This document shows positions 26,091-34,964 of a DNA stretch of 64,000 nucleotides, in pieces; position 1 is the first letter of the stretch, and each line of letters begins with the position of its first letter. The stretch spans positions 124,001 through 188,000 of the forward strand of contig CAZSZO010000002.1 in the NCBI GenBank assembly GCA_964611125.1, read 5' to 3'. The notes beneath the pieces are model-generated. The model did no database searches and had not been told where the DNA came from. It saw nothing but the letters and a program-made list of their open reading frames with translations. A program made the translations under genes and the position numbers. Source of the stretch: JAEUIX01 sp964611125. Its GTDB lineage: Bacteria > Planctomycetota > Phycisphaerae > Phycisphaerales > UBA1924.

Positions 26091-28973
26091 ATGGCCGAGC
26101 AAGAAGCAGCCGGAAGCGGTAAAGACGTCTTCTCGCCCAGCGCCGCCCACTCCATCCCTGGCCCTCTCGTGGCCGATTCGGCCGAGTGGCTGCGCGTCAC
26201 GCTCTCGTGCATCGGCGACGGGGTCATCACCACCGATCCGCAGGGCCGCGTCACGTTCCTGAACCCCACCGCCCAGGCCCTCACGGGCTGGACTCAGGAG
26301 GAGGCCACGGCGGGGGGCGGCGTGCCCGTCCAGACCGTCTTCAACATCGTCAACCAAACGTCCCGGGCCAAGGTCGAGAGCCCCACGGTGCGGGCGCTGC
26401 GCGAGGGCATGATCGTCGGCCTGGCCAACCACACGATCCTGATCGCCAGGGACGGCGCCGAGCGGAACATTGACGACAGCGCCGCGCCCATCAGGAACGC
26501 CAGCGGAGAGACCGCCGGCGCGGTCCTGATGTTCCGCGATGTGACCGAGCACAAGCGGCAGGAAAGGCTCGTTCAGGATGCGTTCGAATACGCCATCAAT
26601 ATCCTGGAAACCCAGCGCGAGCCGTTTTTGGTGCTCGACAAAGACCTGCGGGTGGTCTCCGCCAACCGCTCGTTTTACAAGACCTTCCGCGTGGAGAAGG
26701 AGGCGACGCAGGGCCGCTTTGTCTACGAACTGGGCGACGGTCAGTGGAACATCCCCGCCCTCCGCGAGTTGCTGGAAGACGTCTTGCCGCGGGACCATGC
26801 CTTCGAAGGTTTCGAGGTCGAGCACGACTTTCCTGCGGGGGTCGGGCCCAAGACCATGCTCATCAACGCCCGCCGCATCCGCAAGCCGGGGGACGATTCG
26901 GAACTCATCCTGTTGGCCATCGAGGAGATCACCGAGCGGAAAAAGTCTGGGGAAGCTCTGCTCGCCAGCCACGCCCGGTTCGAGACCCTGTTTGATTCTT
27001 CCCCCGTAGGGATGTACATGGTGGACGCGGACTTCCGCCTGCGGAACATGAGCACGCAGACCCGCGCGATCTTCGGGAGCATCAAGGATCTCATGGGCCG
27101 AGACTTTGCCGAGGTCGTCCACATCTTGTGGCCGCCGGAGGTGGCCGACGACATCCTCGCCCGCTTCCGGCGCACTCTCGCCACCGGTGAGTGCTACAAA
27201 TCCCCCGAGTTCTCCGCCGAACGCTTCGACCACAAAGTACGCGAATACTATGATTGGCAGATTCATCGCATCGCCATGCCCGACGGGCGGTACGGCCTTG
27301 TCTGCTACTTCCTCGACATCTCGGCCAGGGTGATCGCGGAACAATCGCTGCGCGACTCGGAGGTGCGCTACCGCCGCGTTTTCGAGACCGCCAAGGATGG
27401 CATCCTCATCCTCGACGCCCACACCGGCAAGATCACCGACGCCAACTCGTTCATGTGCGGGCTGACGGGCCTGGAGAAGTGCGAAATCCTGGGCAGGGAA
27501 CTCTTCCAGATCGGGATGTACAAGGACATCGAGGAGAACAAGGCGGCCTTCTGCGAGTTGCAGCGGACCGGGTACCTCCGCCACGAGCACCTGCCCGTGC
27601 ACAACCAGCGGGGTGAGAAGGTCGAGGTCGAGTTCATCGCCAACGTGTACGAGGAGGGCGACCGGCTGGTGGCCCAGTGCAACGTCCGCGACATCTCCGA
27701 GCGCAGCCGGTTGGAGAAGGAGGTCGCCGCGCAGGCCGAGGCCCTGGCGGCCCAAGCCCGCGCCAAGGACGAGTTCCTGGCGATGCTGAGCCATGAGTTG
27801 CGCAACCCGCTGGCCCCGATCCGTGCTGCGGCACACCTGATGCGGCTTCAGGAGGGACGGGTCGCGGCCTCCGCGAACCCGATCCTGCAACAGGCTCGCG
27901 AGATCATCGAGCGGCAGGTTGCCAACCTCACGAAGATGGTGAGCGACCTTTCGGAAGTCTCCCGCGTCATCAGCGGGCGCATCCGGCTGGACCTTCGGGC
28001 CGTGGACATGAAGCAGGTCGTGGAGCACGCCGTCCAGTCGGTCACCCCGCTCTTCGAGCAGCGCAAGCATTCGATGTCGGTGAGCGCCTGCTCCGAACCC
28101 GTGTGGGCGCACGCAGATCCGACGCGAATTGAAGAAGTCCTTGTGAACCTCCTCAACAACGCCGCGAAGTACACGCCTGACGGCGGGCGGATCGCGGTCG
28201 CGTGTGAACTCCGGCGTGAAGGGGGGAAGGACTACGCGATGGTGCGCGTGCGCGACAACGGGGTCGGCATGGAGGATACGCTCCTGCCCCGCGTATTCGA
28301 CCTGTTCACGCAGGGTGACCGCTCGCTGGACCGCTCATGGGGCGGGCTGGGCATCGGGCTTTCCCTGGCGCACCGGCTCATCACCATGCACGGCGGGACG
28401 ATCGAGGCGCACAGCGCAGGCCCCAGCAAGGGTAGCGAGTTCACCGTGAAACTCCCGCTGATCACCGCACCCAAGGCCCAACTCGCGTCCGAAGACCAAT
28501 CGCCCAACAGCGAAACGCCCCGGCCCACGGGGACTGGCGAAGGGCATCGAAAGGCGCCGCCGGTTCGCGTGCTGGTGGTGGACGACAATATCGACCTGGT
28601 GACGATGCTCTGCGGCACCCTGCGGCTCAAGGGCTTCATCGTGCAGTCCGCGTACACCGGGCCCGAGGGGCTCAGGATCGCGCTGGAGTGGCGGCCGGAT
28701 ATCGCGCTCCTGGACATCGGCCTGCCCGGCCTCGATGGCTATGAGATCGCGCGGCGGCTGCGCTCCGACAGTGTTTTCGCGGTGGCGGCGGCGAGCGAGG
28801 GTGTGGTTGGAACCGGCGTAGCGGGCGCCCGAATGAAACTCATCGCCATCACCGGATATGGGCGGGCCGACGACATCGCGCACGCGCGTGATGCGGGCTT
28901 CGACGGCCACCTGGTCAAGCCGTGCGACATGGAGAAACTCGAAGAGATGATGGCCGAGCCGGCCAATGGTTGA
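26091..28973 (+). CDS. PAS-domain hybrid histidine kinase with C-terminal receiver
   Basis: 960 residues, no transmembrane helix, so cytoplasmic. At least four PAS/PAC units (GDGVITTDPQGRVTFLNPTA near 45; FLVLDKDLRVVSANRSFYKT near 180; GMYMVDADFRLRNMS near 305; DGILILDAHTGKITDANSF near 435) are followed by HisKA with MLSHELRNPLAP (His568), HATPase_c (NLLNNAAKYTPDGG, VRDNGVGM, GLGIGLSLA) and a receiver (LVVDDNIDL, ALLDIGLPG with Asp875, and a final VKPCD). The order suggests sensing of internal redox, light or ligand cues and phosphorelay to its own receiver and to the REC protein 21 bp downstream. Confidence 0.93.
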   Translation: MAEQEAAGSGKDVFSPSAAHSIPGPLVADSAEWLRVTLSCIGDGVITTDPQGRVTFLNPTAQALTGWTQEEATAGGGVPVQTVFNIVNQTSRAKVESPTVRALREGMIVGLANHTILIARDGAERNIDDSAAPIRNASGETAGAVLMFRDVTEHKRQERLVQDAFEYAINILETQREPFLVLDKDLRVVSANRSFYKTFRVEKEATQGRFVYELGDGQWNIPALRELLEDVLPRDHAFEGFEVEHDFPAGVGPKTMLINARRIRKPGDDSELILLAIEEITERKKSGEALLASHARFETLFDSSPVGMYMVDADFRLRNMSTQTRAIFGSIKDLMGRDFAEVVHILWPPEVADDILARFRRTLATGECYKSPEFSAERFDHKVREYYDWQIHRIAMPDGRYGLVCYFLDISARVIAEQSLRDSEVRYRRVFETAKDGILILDAHTGKITDANSFMCGLTGLEKCEILGRELFQIGMYKDIEENKAAFCELQRTGYLRHEHLPVHNQRGEKVEVEFIANVYEEGDRLVAQCNVRDISERSRLEKEVAAQAEALAAQARAKDEFLAMLSHELRNPLAPIRAAAHLMRLQEGRVAASANPILQQAREIIERQVANLTKMVSDLSEVSRVISGRIRLDLRAVDMKQVVEHAVQSVTPLFEQRKHSMSVSACSEPVWAHADPTRIEEVLVNLLNNAAKYTPDGGRIAVACELRREGGKDYAMVRVRDNGVGMEDTLLPRVFDLFTQGDRSLDRSWGGLGIGLSLAHRLITMHGGTIEAHSAGPSKGSEFTVKLPLITAPKAQLASEDQSPNSETPRPTGTGEGHRKAPPVRVLVVDDNIDLVTMLCGTLRLKGFIVQSAYTGPEGLRIALEWRPDIALLDIGLPGLDGYEIARRLRSDSVFAVAAASEGVVGTGVAGARMKLIAITGYGRADDIAHARDAGFDGHLVKPCDMEKLEEMMAEPANG

Positions 28974-28994
28974 CAGCGAGAGAGGCGCCCACGC

Positions 28995-29471
28995 ATGACC
29001 ACCCGCCCCACCGCCCGCCAGACCGCACGCAATGAGCCCGCATCCCACTCGGCGTCCGTCTCCGCAACAAAGATCCGCGTGCTGTGCGTTGATGACAGCC
29101 GCGACATCACCGAGGTTCTGAAGATGGTGATCGACGCCGAACCGGATATGGAGTGCGTGGGCTGCTTGGCGTCGGCTGACAACCTGATCGCGGAGGCCCG
29201 CCGCATGAGCACGACTCCCTCGAACTCTTCCCCAACCCCTTTGGTCATGATCCTTGACGCGAGCATGCCCGGCAAGAACCCCTTGCAGGCGATGCGCGAA
29301 CTGGCCGCGGCGCTCCCGTGGGTGCGGACGATCATTTACAGCGGCCACGATGACAAGGCGTTCACCGACCTGGCCTTCGCCGCTGGAGCCCGGGGGTGCG
29401 TCTCGAAGTGCGAAGACCCGATAGCGATCACACAGGCGGTGCGCGAAGTGGCAGCGAGGAGCGGCGTCTGA
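28995..29471 (+). CDS. REC-only response regulator
   Basis: 158 residues: a single receiver domain. The acidic pocket VLCVDDSRDI starts near residue 32, the phosphorylatable Asp is D88 in MILDASMPG, the Thr/Ser is in TIIYSGHDD and the Lys in GCVSKCED. There is no output domain, as in CheY- or Spo0F-like carriers. It is 21 bp after the hybrid kinase, its likely phosphodonor. The DASMPG loop and a Ser/Thr/Pro-rich loop (STTPSNSSPTP) before it are slightly unusual. Confidence 0.87.
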   Translation: MTTRPTARQTARNEPASHSASVSATKIRVLCVDDSRDITEVLKMVIDAEPDMECVGCLASADNLIAEARRMSTTPSNSSPTPLVMILDASMPGKNPLQAMRELAAALPWVRTIIYSGHDDKAFTDLAFAAGARGCVSKCEDPIAITQAVREVAARSGV

Positions 29472-29629
29472 CCCGGCGCCGCTTGCATGAACGGCCGTTG
29501 TTGAAAAGCCTTGAGCAAAAAGTTCAAATCCCGTCACCAGTAAGCTCGAAACGCCTCGCGAACTGCGGTTTCGGGAGAAGCAATTGAACGCGCTGGAGCA
29601 ACCTCACATTCCTGTCGGTGCAACGAGAG

Positions 29630-29757
29630 AGCCCTTCGATGAGTTCACCGAAGGGCTTCACTCTGAACAGAATCGGGGGGACAGTACACCAATAGAACTT
29701 TTCTTGGAGGGCGTTAGGGTGTGGGAGCCAGGGATAAGTCGTTTGCTCAGCGCCAAT
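29630..29757 (+). repeat. Dispersed repeat, copy C, with hairpin
   Basis: AGCCCTTCG (29630-29638) and CGAAGGGCT (29649-29657) form an inverted repeat as in copy B, then CTCTGAACAGAATCGGGG and GACAGTACACCAATAGAACT. The second half (CTTGGAGGGCGTTAGGG ... GTTTGCTCAGCGCCAA) matches copy A rather than B or D. No kinase remnant is left beside it. It occupies most of the gap 29472-29786. Confidence 0.65.
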
Positions 29758-29786
29758 GACTCGGAAGCGTGAGGGTCCCCCCTCGA

Positions 29787-30382
29787 TCAGTCCTGGTCGG
29801 CTTCAAGCACCCCTTGCACTCGTTCTCGGAGCAGGGGTAATGTCTCGCGTTCATACCAGCTGTTGTTTACGAGCCACATCTGATTTCGCGGCGAAGGATG
29901 CGGGAGCAGGATACGTGTGAGTAGAAGTGTTCCCGCCGCAAGCACACCTTCTCGAACTCGTTGATCAGGTAGCGGACGAAGGGGTGCTGGCCGATGTAGA
30001 TCGTGAGCCGGACCCCGGTGAGCCTGGGAAGAACCTGCGGGTGCCAGAGCGGGGCGCATTCGGGCCGCGGGGCCATGTCGCCACCCCTGCCCTTTCCGGG
30101 ATAGCAGAATCCCATCGGCACCAGTGCGATGAGACATGGGTCGTAGAACTGGGCGTCGGTCACCCCGAGCCAAGTGCGAAGGTGCTTCCCGCTCGCGTCA
30201 TTCCACGGGATACCGGTCTCTTGCGCAACTCGACCGGGCGCCTGCCCGATGATCAAAATGCGTGACGATTCCGAAGCCGCAAGCAGCGGACGAGGCTCGC
30301 ATGGCAACGCGTGCTCGCACTCGCGGCATGCACGCGCCCTTTTGAGCAAGACTTTGAGAGATAGGGTGGATCGGCGGGACAT
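29787..30382 (-). pseudogene. Uracil-DNA glycosylase family gene with frameshift
   Basis: From the ATG at 30382 the frame encodes CRECEHALP, ILIIGQAPGRVAQETGIPW (the motif-A region of the glycosylase superfamily), ALVPMGFCYPGKGRGGD and IYIGQHPFVRYL, and would stop early at 29867. The conserved C-terminal part, ILLPHPSPRNQMWL and NSWYERETLPLLRERV, continues in a second frame to 29787. One base is missing near 29912-29925 relative to a joined frame. Either the gene is broken or the sequence has an error. Members remove uracil from DNA or act on nucleic acids; function here is doubtful. Confidence 0.75.
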
Positions 30383-30409
30383 ACAGACCAACCGCAAGGA
30401 ACGATACGC

Positions 30410-30760
30410 TCAGGGCGCGGTGTAGTACCGCTCGCTGACGACCTTCCCGTTCCGCCAACGCCGGGCAAGGACCTCGTTCCAGAGGATCGGGCCGTTCGGC
30501 CCGGTCATGTCGAACGTCCACTCGGCCGTGGCGGCGCCGTCGCCGATGCACGAGCTGTGCAGCGTCGCGCCGTTGAACGACTTAAGCGTCGCGAAGAACG
30601 CGCTGAGGTGATCGTGCTGCGCCTTGCGGCCGCGACGTGGAGGCTGGTTCCCTTCCTGAAATGTGCAGTCCTCGGCGTAGAACTTCTCCAGAGATTCGAG
30701 GATCTTACCGGCCTTGGTCATCGTGTTGAGTTCGGTCTCGAGGGCGCGGATGTCGGACAT
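30410..30760 (-). CDS. SnoaL-like (NTF2-fold) protein
   Basis: 116 residues from an ATG with AAAGGAG 6 bases upstream. The NTF2/SnoaL-type cone fold is seen in an N-terminal helix (LESLEKFYAEDCTFQEGN), a middle strand region and C-terminal strands (GAATAEWTFDMTGPNG, EVLARRWRNGKVVSERYY). Such proteins are small-molecule binding or isomerase-like; no catalytic residues can be assigned. It stands alone after the broken glycosylase gene. Confidence 0.7.
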   Translation of the reverse strand: MSDIRALETELNTMTKAGKILESLEKFYAEDCTFQEGNQPPRRGRKAQHDHLSAFFATLKSFNGATLHSSCIGDGAATAEWTFDMTGPNGPILWNEVLARRWRNGKVVSERYYTAP

Positions 30761-30916
30761 GCTGTGCTCCTTTGGGTGACGCAGGAGTATTGATGGAAGG
30801 CCGCCAAAGGAAAGCCGTGATCGCGCGTTCTAGCTCACGGAATACAGTGATCTGCGCTTTTCCCCACGGCCTTTCGTGGCTTCCACGATAAGGCGTGGGA
30901 AGAGGAGGTTCGTGCC

Positions 30917-31489
30917 TTGGATTATCATCAACTCTTCGACCATTCACCCGTGCCGCTTCTCGTGCTGGATGCTCAATCGTGGACGCCTCTGCTGTTCAAT
31001 CGGCTCGCGTGCGAGTACATGGGCTACTCGGAGGTGGAGTTTCGCAGGTTGACGATCACCGACTTTGAGTTGCGTCCCAACCCGCGTGAGACACACGAAC
31101 ATGTGCGCCGCATTCTCGGAATGAGGCGTGACTCGTTCTCGGCGCTTCATCGCGCGAAGGACGGATCGCCGCGGCGCGTGGGCGTCGATCTCACGGTCGT
31201 TCGATGGGGTGGCCGCGACGCGATGCTAACCGCCTGGCATGATCTCAGCCGGCACCCCGTCCGCGCCCACCCGATCCAGTCCGCATCGAATGGCCAAGCA
31301 CCGTCCCTTGAGCACCCTGCTCGATTGGATGCGGCGATGCGCGCACACGTCCTCCGAACATTGGAGTCGTGCCGGTGGGTGATCGAGGGTCCACGCGGTG
31401 CGGCGCTCCATCTCGGCTTACGTCCAAGCACCCTTCGATCAAAGATGGAACGACTCGGCATCGAACGGCCGATCGATCCGACTGCGTGA
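30917..31489 (+). CDS. Small PAS-Fis regulator
   Basis: 190 residues. The start is a TTG with GAGGAGG 8 bases upstream, which decides it. A PAS domain (2-115: LFDHSPVPLLVLDAQSWTPL, LACEYMGYSEVEFRRLTITD, LHRAKDGSPRRVGVDLTVV) is joined by a 25-residue linker to a Fis-type helix-turn-helix (MRAHVLRTLESCRWVIEG, PRGAALHLGLRPSTLRSKM). That second part equals the DNA-binding tail of sigma-54 activators, but the AAA+ domain is missing. It probably binds DNA directly in response to a PAS-sensed cue. Confidence 0.78.
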   Translation: MDYHQLFDHSPVPLLVLDAQSWTPLLFNRLACEYMGYSEVEFRRLTITDFELRPNPRETHEHVRRILGMRRDSFSALHRAKDGSPRRVGVDLTVVRWGGRDAMLTAWHDLSRHPVRAHPIQSASNGQAPSLEHPARLDAAMRAHVLRTLESCRWVIEGPRGAALHLGLRPSTLRSKMERLGIERPIDPTA

Positions 31490-31510
31490 ATCGGGGTGAC
31501 AGGATTGTGC
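31487..31510 (+). repeat. Dispersed repeat, short copy
   Basis: GTGAATCGGGGTGACAGGAT right at the end of the PAS-Fis gene (stop at 31487-31489). The core GAATCGGGGTGACAGGA recurs at 31635, so the 150 bp between them are flanked by direct repeats. Confidence 0.55.
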
Positions 31511-31633
31511 CGCGCACCGCCCTCGCTCCGCTCGGGTGGGGACCGTGCTACCTGCGTGCTCGCTCTGCTTCCCCGCAGAGAAAATCCCTGACGCCACTCA
31601 ATGACAAGACCCGCCGCAAGGGCGGGCCATGTC

Positions 31634-31741
31634 GTTGAATCGGGGTGACAGGACACGGTTTGAACTTTTTGTCGAGGGAATCCGCCTCTGGAATCCAGAA
31701 ACGCGGTTTTTGCTCGCCGTGATACCGTGAAAAGACGTTGG
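31634..31741 (+). repeat. Dispersed repeat, copy D, beside kinase copy 2
   Basis: TGAATCGGGGTGACAGGACA, then GAACTTTTTGTCGAGGGAATCC and GCTCGCCGTGATACCGTGAA, matching copy B beyond the core. It is the 3' flank of kinase copy 2 on the minus strand, so copies A-C may mark where related genes once ended. The gap 31490-31633 upstream holds no gene. Confidence 0.6.
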
Positions 31742-31772
31742 AGATCTCGACAAGCAGGCTCGGGTCCGAGTA

Positions 31773-34700
31773 TCACCCCCCGCCCCCGTTCGCATCGGGC
31801 TTCGCCGGGTCTGCTCCGCCTGCGCCCCCACCTTCCATCGCCGCCTTGCACCTGGCCAGCGTCTCGCGGTACTCCTTGAGGTGCGGGTGGTCGGCGGTTG
31901 GGGGGGGCAGCACCTTTTCGGCCATCGCCACGGCTTCTTCGAGTTCGCGATGGGCCGCGGCGTAGTCCCTGTTGTCCAGCCGCGCAGTGCCCGAGCGCCA
32001 CAGCACGCGGGCGAGGTTCGGCGAGCCGTCGGGTGAGTTCTTGTGAAGGATGGGAATTGCTTCGTCCCACGCCGCGCGGGCTTCGGTGAACTTCTTCTGG
32101 TCTTGCAGGATCGTTGCGAGGCCGCCGAGGACCCTGGCGATGTTCGGGTGTCCGGCGGGAAGGGCTGCGCGGAGCATCTCCACAGATTCGCGCACGAGCG
32201 GCTCGGCCTCGGCAAACTTTTTTTGAGAGCACAGGAGCGTCCCGAGGTTGTACAGGCCTTGGGCGATGGTCGGGTGCCCGGCGGGCAGGGCCGCGCGGTT
32301 GATCGCGAGCGCCTCGCGGGAGAGCAGCTCGGCCTCGGCGAGCTTGTCCTGCGCCTTGAGGAGCCCCGCGAGGTTGTTCAGGCCAAGGGCGATGTCCGGG
32401 TGTCCGGCAGGCAGGGCACCGCGGCGGATCGCCAGAGCTTCACGTTGGAGCGGCTCGGCCTCGGACAGCTTGTTCTGGTCCTGCAGGAGCTTGGCGAGGT
32501 TGTCCAGCGTGATGGCGATGTCCGGATGTCCGGCGGGGAGGGCAGCGCGGTTGATCGCCACCGCTTCGCGGAGGAGCGGCTCGGCCTCGGCGAGCCTTCT
32601 CTGGGTCCACAGGAGTTGTGCAAGATTGTTCAGGCCCACAGCGATGCTCTGGTGTCCGGCGGGGAAGGTCGCGCGGCGGATGTCCAGCGCTTCGCGGTAG
32701 AGCGACTCGGCTTCGGCGAGCTTGTTCTGGTCTTGCAGCAGCCCCGCAAGGTTGGTCAGGCCGTCGGCGATGTCCGGGTGCCCGGCAGGGAGGGCCGCGC
32801 GGCGAATCTGCATTGCTTCGCGCATGAACGGCTCGGCCTCGGCAAGTTTGTTCTCAGTGAGCATGAGTACCGCGAGGTTGTTCAGGCCCAGAGCGATGCT
32901 CGGGTGGCCAGCAGGGAGTGCCGCGCGGCGGATCGCCAGCGATTCGCGGAAGAGCGGCTCGGCCTCGGGCAGCTTGTTCTGTTCCTGCAGGAGCCCCGCG
33001 AGGTTGCTCAGGCCGTCGGCGATGCCCGGATGCCCGGCGGGGAGGGCTGCGCGCTTGATCGCCAGCGCTTCTCGCAAGATCGGTTCGGCTTCGGCGAGCT
33101 CGTTCTGAGCCAGCAGGAGAACGCCTAGGTTGTTCAGGCTGTCAGCGATGCTCCGGTGCCCGGCGGGCAGGGCCGCGCGGCGGAGCGCCAGCGACTTCCG
33201 CAGGTTCGGCTCGGCCTGCGCGGAGCGACCCAGCCCCTGCAGCGTCGTGCCGATGGTGTCGCGCACGCTCGCCTCCACCAGCGGCTGCTCATCCAGCGAT
33301 CCTTCTCCACCCCCAGCCGCATCGAGCCTCTTGACCGCCGCCTCGATCGCCTGCACCACCGTCACCGCGTCCTTCAGCGGCTCGCCCGTCCCTGGGTCCT
33401 TGGGCAGGTTGGCCGGATCGACCGCGGCGAGCATCTCCGTCTGGAACGTCGCCACCGCGCTGGCGATCGCGGCCTGATTCTTGGCCTCGGCCTCTTGCTT
33501 CTTGGCTTCGGCTTCCTGCTTCTCGGCCTCGGTCTGCTGCGCAACGGCCTCGGCCCGCGCGGCCTCGGCCGCCATGCGCTGCTCGGCCTCGGCCCGCTCG
33601 GCCTGCACGGCGATGTCCCGCTGGTCGCTGGCCACCTTGAACTGCCACGCGAAGGCGACCATGCCGATGAGCAGCGCCGCCGCGACCGCGCTGCCCGCCG
33701 ATACCATCATCCGGTTGCGCTTGACGAACTTCTTGAAGCGGTAGGCGGTGCTGGGCGGGGCAGCGTTGACGGCCTCGCCGCTGAGGTAGCGGCGGATATC
33801 CATCGCGAGGCCATTGGCGGTCTCGTAGCGGCGTTGGCGGTCCTTCTCCAAGGCCTTCATCACGATCCAGTCGAGCTCGCCGCGGACGATCACGCCCAGC
33901 CGCTTGGGCTCGGTGTGCCGCTTGGCCGCGATGCTGGCGATCGTGTCGGTGTTACTGCTCAGGCGGGTGCTGGGCTTGGGCGGCTCCACCTCGCGGATGA
34001 TGCGCTGGAGTTCGCCGAACGCGGCGGAGCGGAGCTCCTTGCCCGTGAACGGTGTCGTTCCAGTCAGGAGTTCATACAGCAACACGCCCAGCGAGTACAC
34101 GTCCGTCCGTGTGTCGATGTCGAGGTTTCCCTCGGCCTGCTCGGGGCTCATGTACTCCGGCGTGCCGATGAGGGCTTTGTGCTCGGTAAAGAGCGTCTTC
34201 TCTGTTAGTTTGCTCGCCGTGGCCTTCGCGATGCCGAAGTCGATGACCTTGGTGTGCGGGCGGCCGTCCTGCGTGGAGACGAGGATGTTGCTGGGCTTGA
34301 TGTCTCTATGGATAATCCCCTTCGTGTGCGCGTGCTGCACGGCGTTGCAGACCTGCGCGAAGAGTTCCAACCGATCCTCGATGCTCAGGTTGTTCTTGTC
34401 ACAATACTCGACGATCGGGTCGCCCTTGACCAGTTCCATCACGAAGAACGGCCGCCCCGCCTCCGTCGCTCCTGCGTCCAGCACCTTCGCGATGTTGGGG
34501 TGATCCATCATCGCGAGCGCCTGTCGCTCCTGCTCGAAGCGGGCGACCACTTGGCGCGTGTCCATGCCCAGTTTGATGATCTTGAGCGCGACCTTGCGTG
34601 CGACGGGCTTCTCCTGCTCGGCCATGAAGACCGACCCGAAGCCACCCTCGCCGATGAGTTGCAAGATCTTGTAGGGACCGATTCGCGTGCCCGGGCCTTC

Positions 34701-34946
34701 GCGGAGCGGTGCGGCGATGGTCACTGCCGCCGAAGAGTCCGCGGTGGGCATCGCTTCAGCGAGGGGGGGAGAACCGGCCGTGGGCGACGCCATGAACTTT
34801 GCCGCGCCGTCGTGCGCACGGAGCAGCGCCTCGACCTCCGTTCGTAGCGCCGCATCGTCTCCGCACGCACTCACGAGGTACCTCTCGCGCTGCTCCCGCT
34901 CGAGGCCGATTGCATGCTCGAATATGTCCTGTAGTTTCTTGGCCAT
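31773..34946 (-). CDS. Transmembrane Ser/Thr kinase with C-terminal TPR array (copy 2)
   Basis: 1057 residues. Same layout as copy 1: kinase (GEGGFGSVF, VALKIIK, HRDIKPSN at 213-220, DFGIAKA), transmembrane helix at about 412-432 (VSAGSAVAAALLIGMVAFAW), then a coiled coil with repeated EAEKQEAEAKKQEAEAKNQ. The TPR array is much more uniform than in copy 1: ten 42-residue units of the form LAEAEPLxREALAIxRAALPAGHPxIA. The kinase half is near-identical to copy 1; the first 65 residues differ. It starts 18 bp after its ECF sigma gene. Probably controls that sigma factor, with the TPR part as sensor or docking arm. Confidence 0.92.
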   Translation of the reverse strand: MAKKLQDIFEHAIGLEREQRERYLVSACGDDAALRTEVEALLRAHDGAAKFMASPTAGSPPLAEAMPTADSSAAVTIAAPLREGPGTRIGPYKILQLIGEGGFGSVFMAEQEKPVARKVALKIIKLGMDTRQVVARFEQERQALAMMDHPNIAKVLDAGATEAGRPFFVMELVKGDPIVEYCDKNNLSIEDRLELFAQVCNAVQHAHTKGIIHRDIKPSNILVSTQDGRPHTKVIDFGIAKATASKLTEKTLFTEHKALIGTPEYMSPEQAEGNLDIDTRTDVYSLGVLLYELLTGTTPFTGKELRSAAFGELQRIIREVEPPKPSTRLSSNTDTIASIAAKRHTEPKRLGVIVRGELDWIVMKALEKDRQRRYETANGLAMDIRRYLSGEAVNAAPPSTAYRFKKFVKRNRMMVSAGSAVAAALLIGMVAFAWQFKVASDQRDIAVQAERAEAEQRMAAEAARAEAVAQQTEAEKQEAEAKKQEAEAKNQAAIASAVATFQTEMLAAVDPANLPKDPGTGEPLKDAVTVVQAIEAAVKRLDAAGGGEGSLDEQPLVEASVRDTIGTTLQGLGRSAQAEPNLRKSLALRRAALPAGHRSIADSLNNLGVLLLAQNELAEAEPILREALAIKRAALPAGHPGIADGLSNLAGLLQEQNKLPEAEPLFRESLAIRRAALPAGHPSIALGLNNLAVLMLTENKLAEAEPFMREAMQIRRAALPAGHPDIADGLTNLAGLLQDQNKLAEAESLYREALDIRRATFPAGHQSIAVGLNNLAQLLWTQRRLAEAEPLLREAVAINRAALPAGHPDIAITLDNLAKLLQDQNKLSEAEPLQREALAIRRGALPAGHPDIALGLNNLAGLLKAQDKLAEAELLSREALAINRAALPAGHPTIAQGLYNLGTLLCSQKKFAEAEPLVRESVEMLRAALPAGHPNIARVLGGLATILQDQKKFTEARAAWDEAIPILHKNSPDGSPNLARVLWRSGTARLDNRDYAAAHRELEEAVAMAEKVLPPPTADHPHLKEYRETLARCKAAMEGGGAGGADPAKPDANGGGG
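31990..33230 (-). repeat. Tandem 126-bp TPR-coding repeats
   Basis: About ten direct repeats with a 126-bp period inside kinase copy 2. In plus-strand reading each unit carries CTCGGCGAGC-like segments, TGCCCGGCGGG and GCCGCGCGGC. The DNA identity between units, not only the protein pattern, is high, so the array is prone to unequal recombination. Confidence 0.75.
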
Positions 34947-34964
34947 GATGCCCTTCCGTCATGC

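Noticed and set aside
31990..33230. Regular repeats that could be taken for a CRISPR array
   Set aside because: The period is 126 bp, the repeats are continuous in frame and code for 42-residue TPR units; there are no unique spacers and no cas genes.
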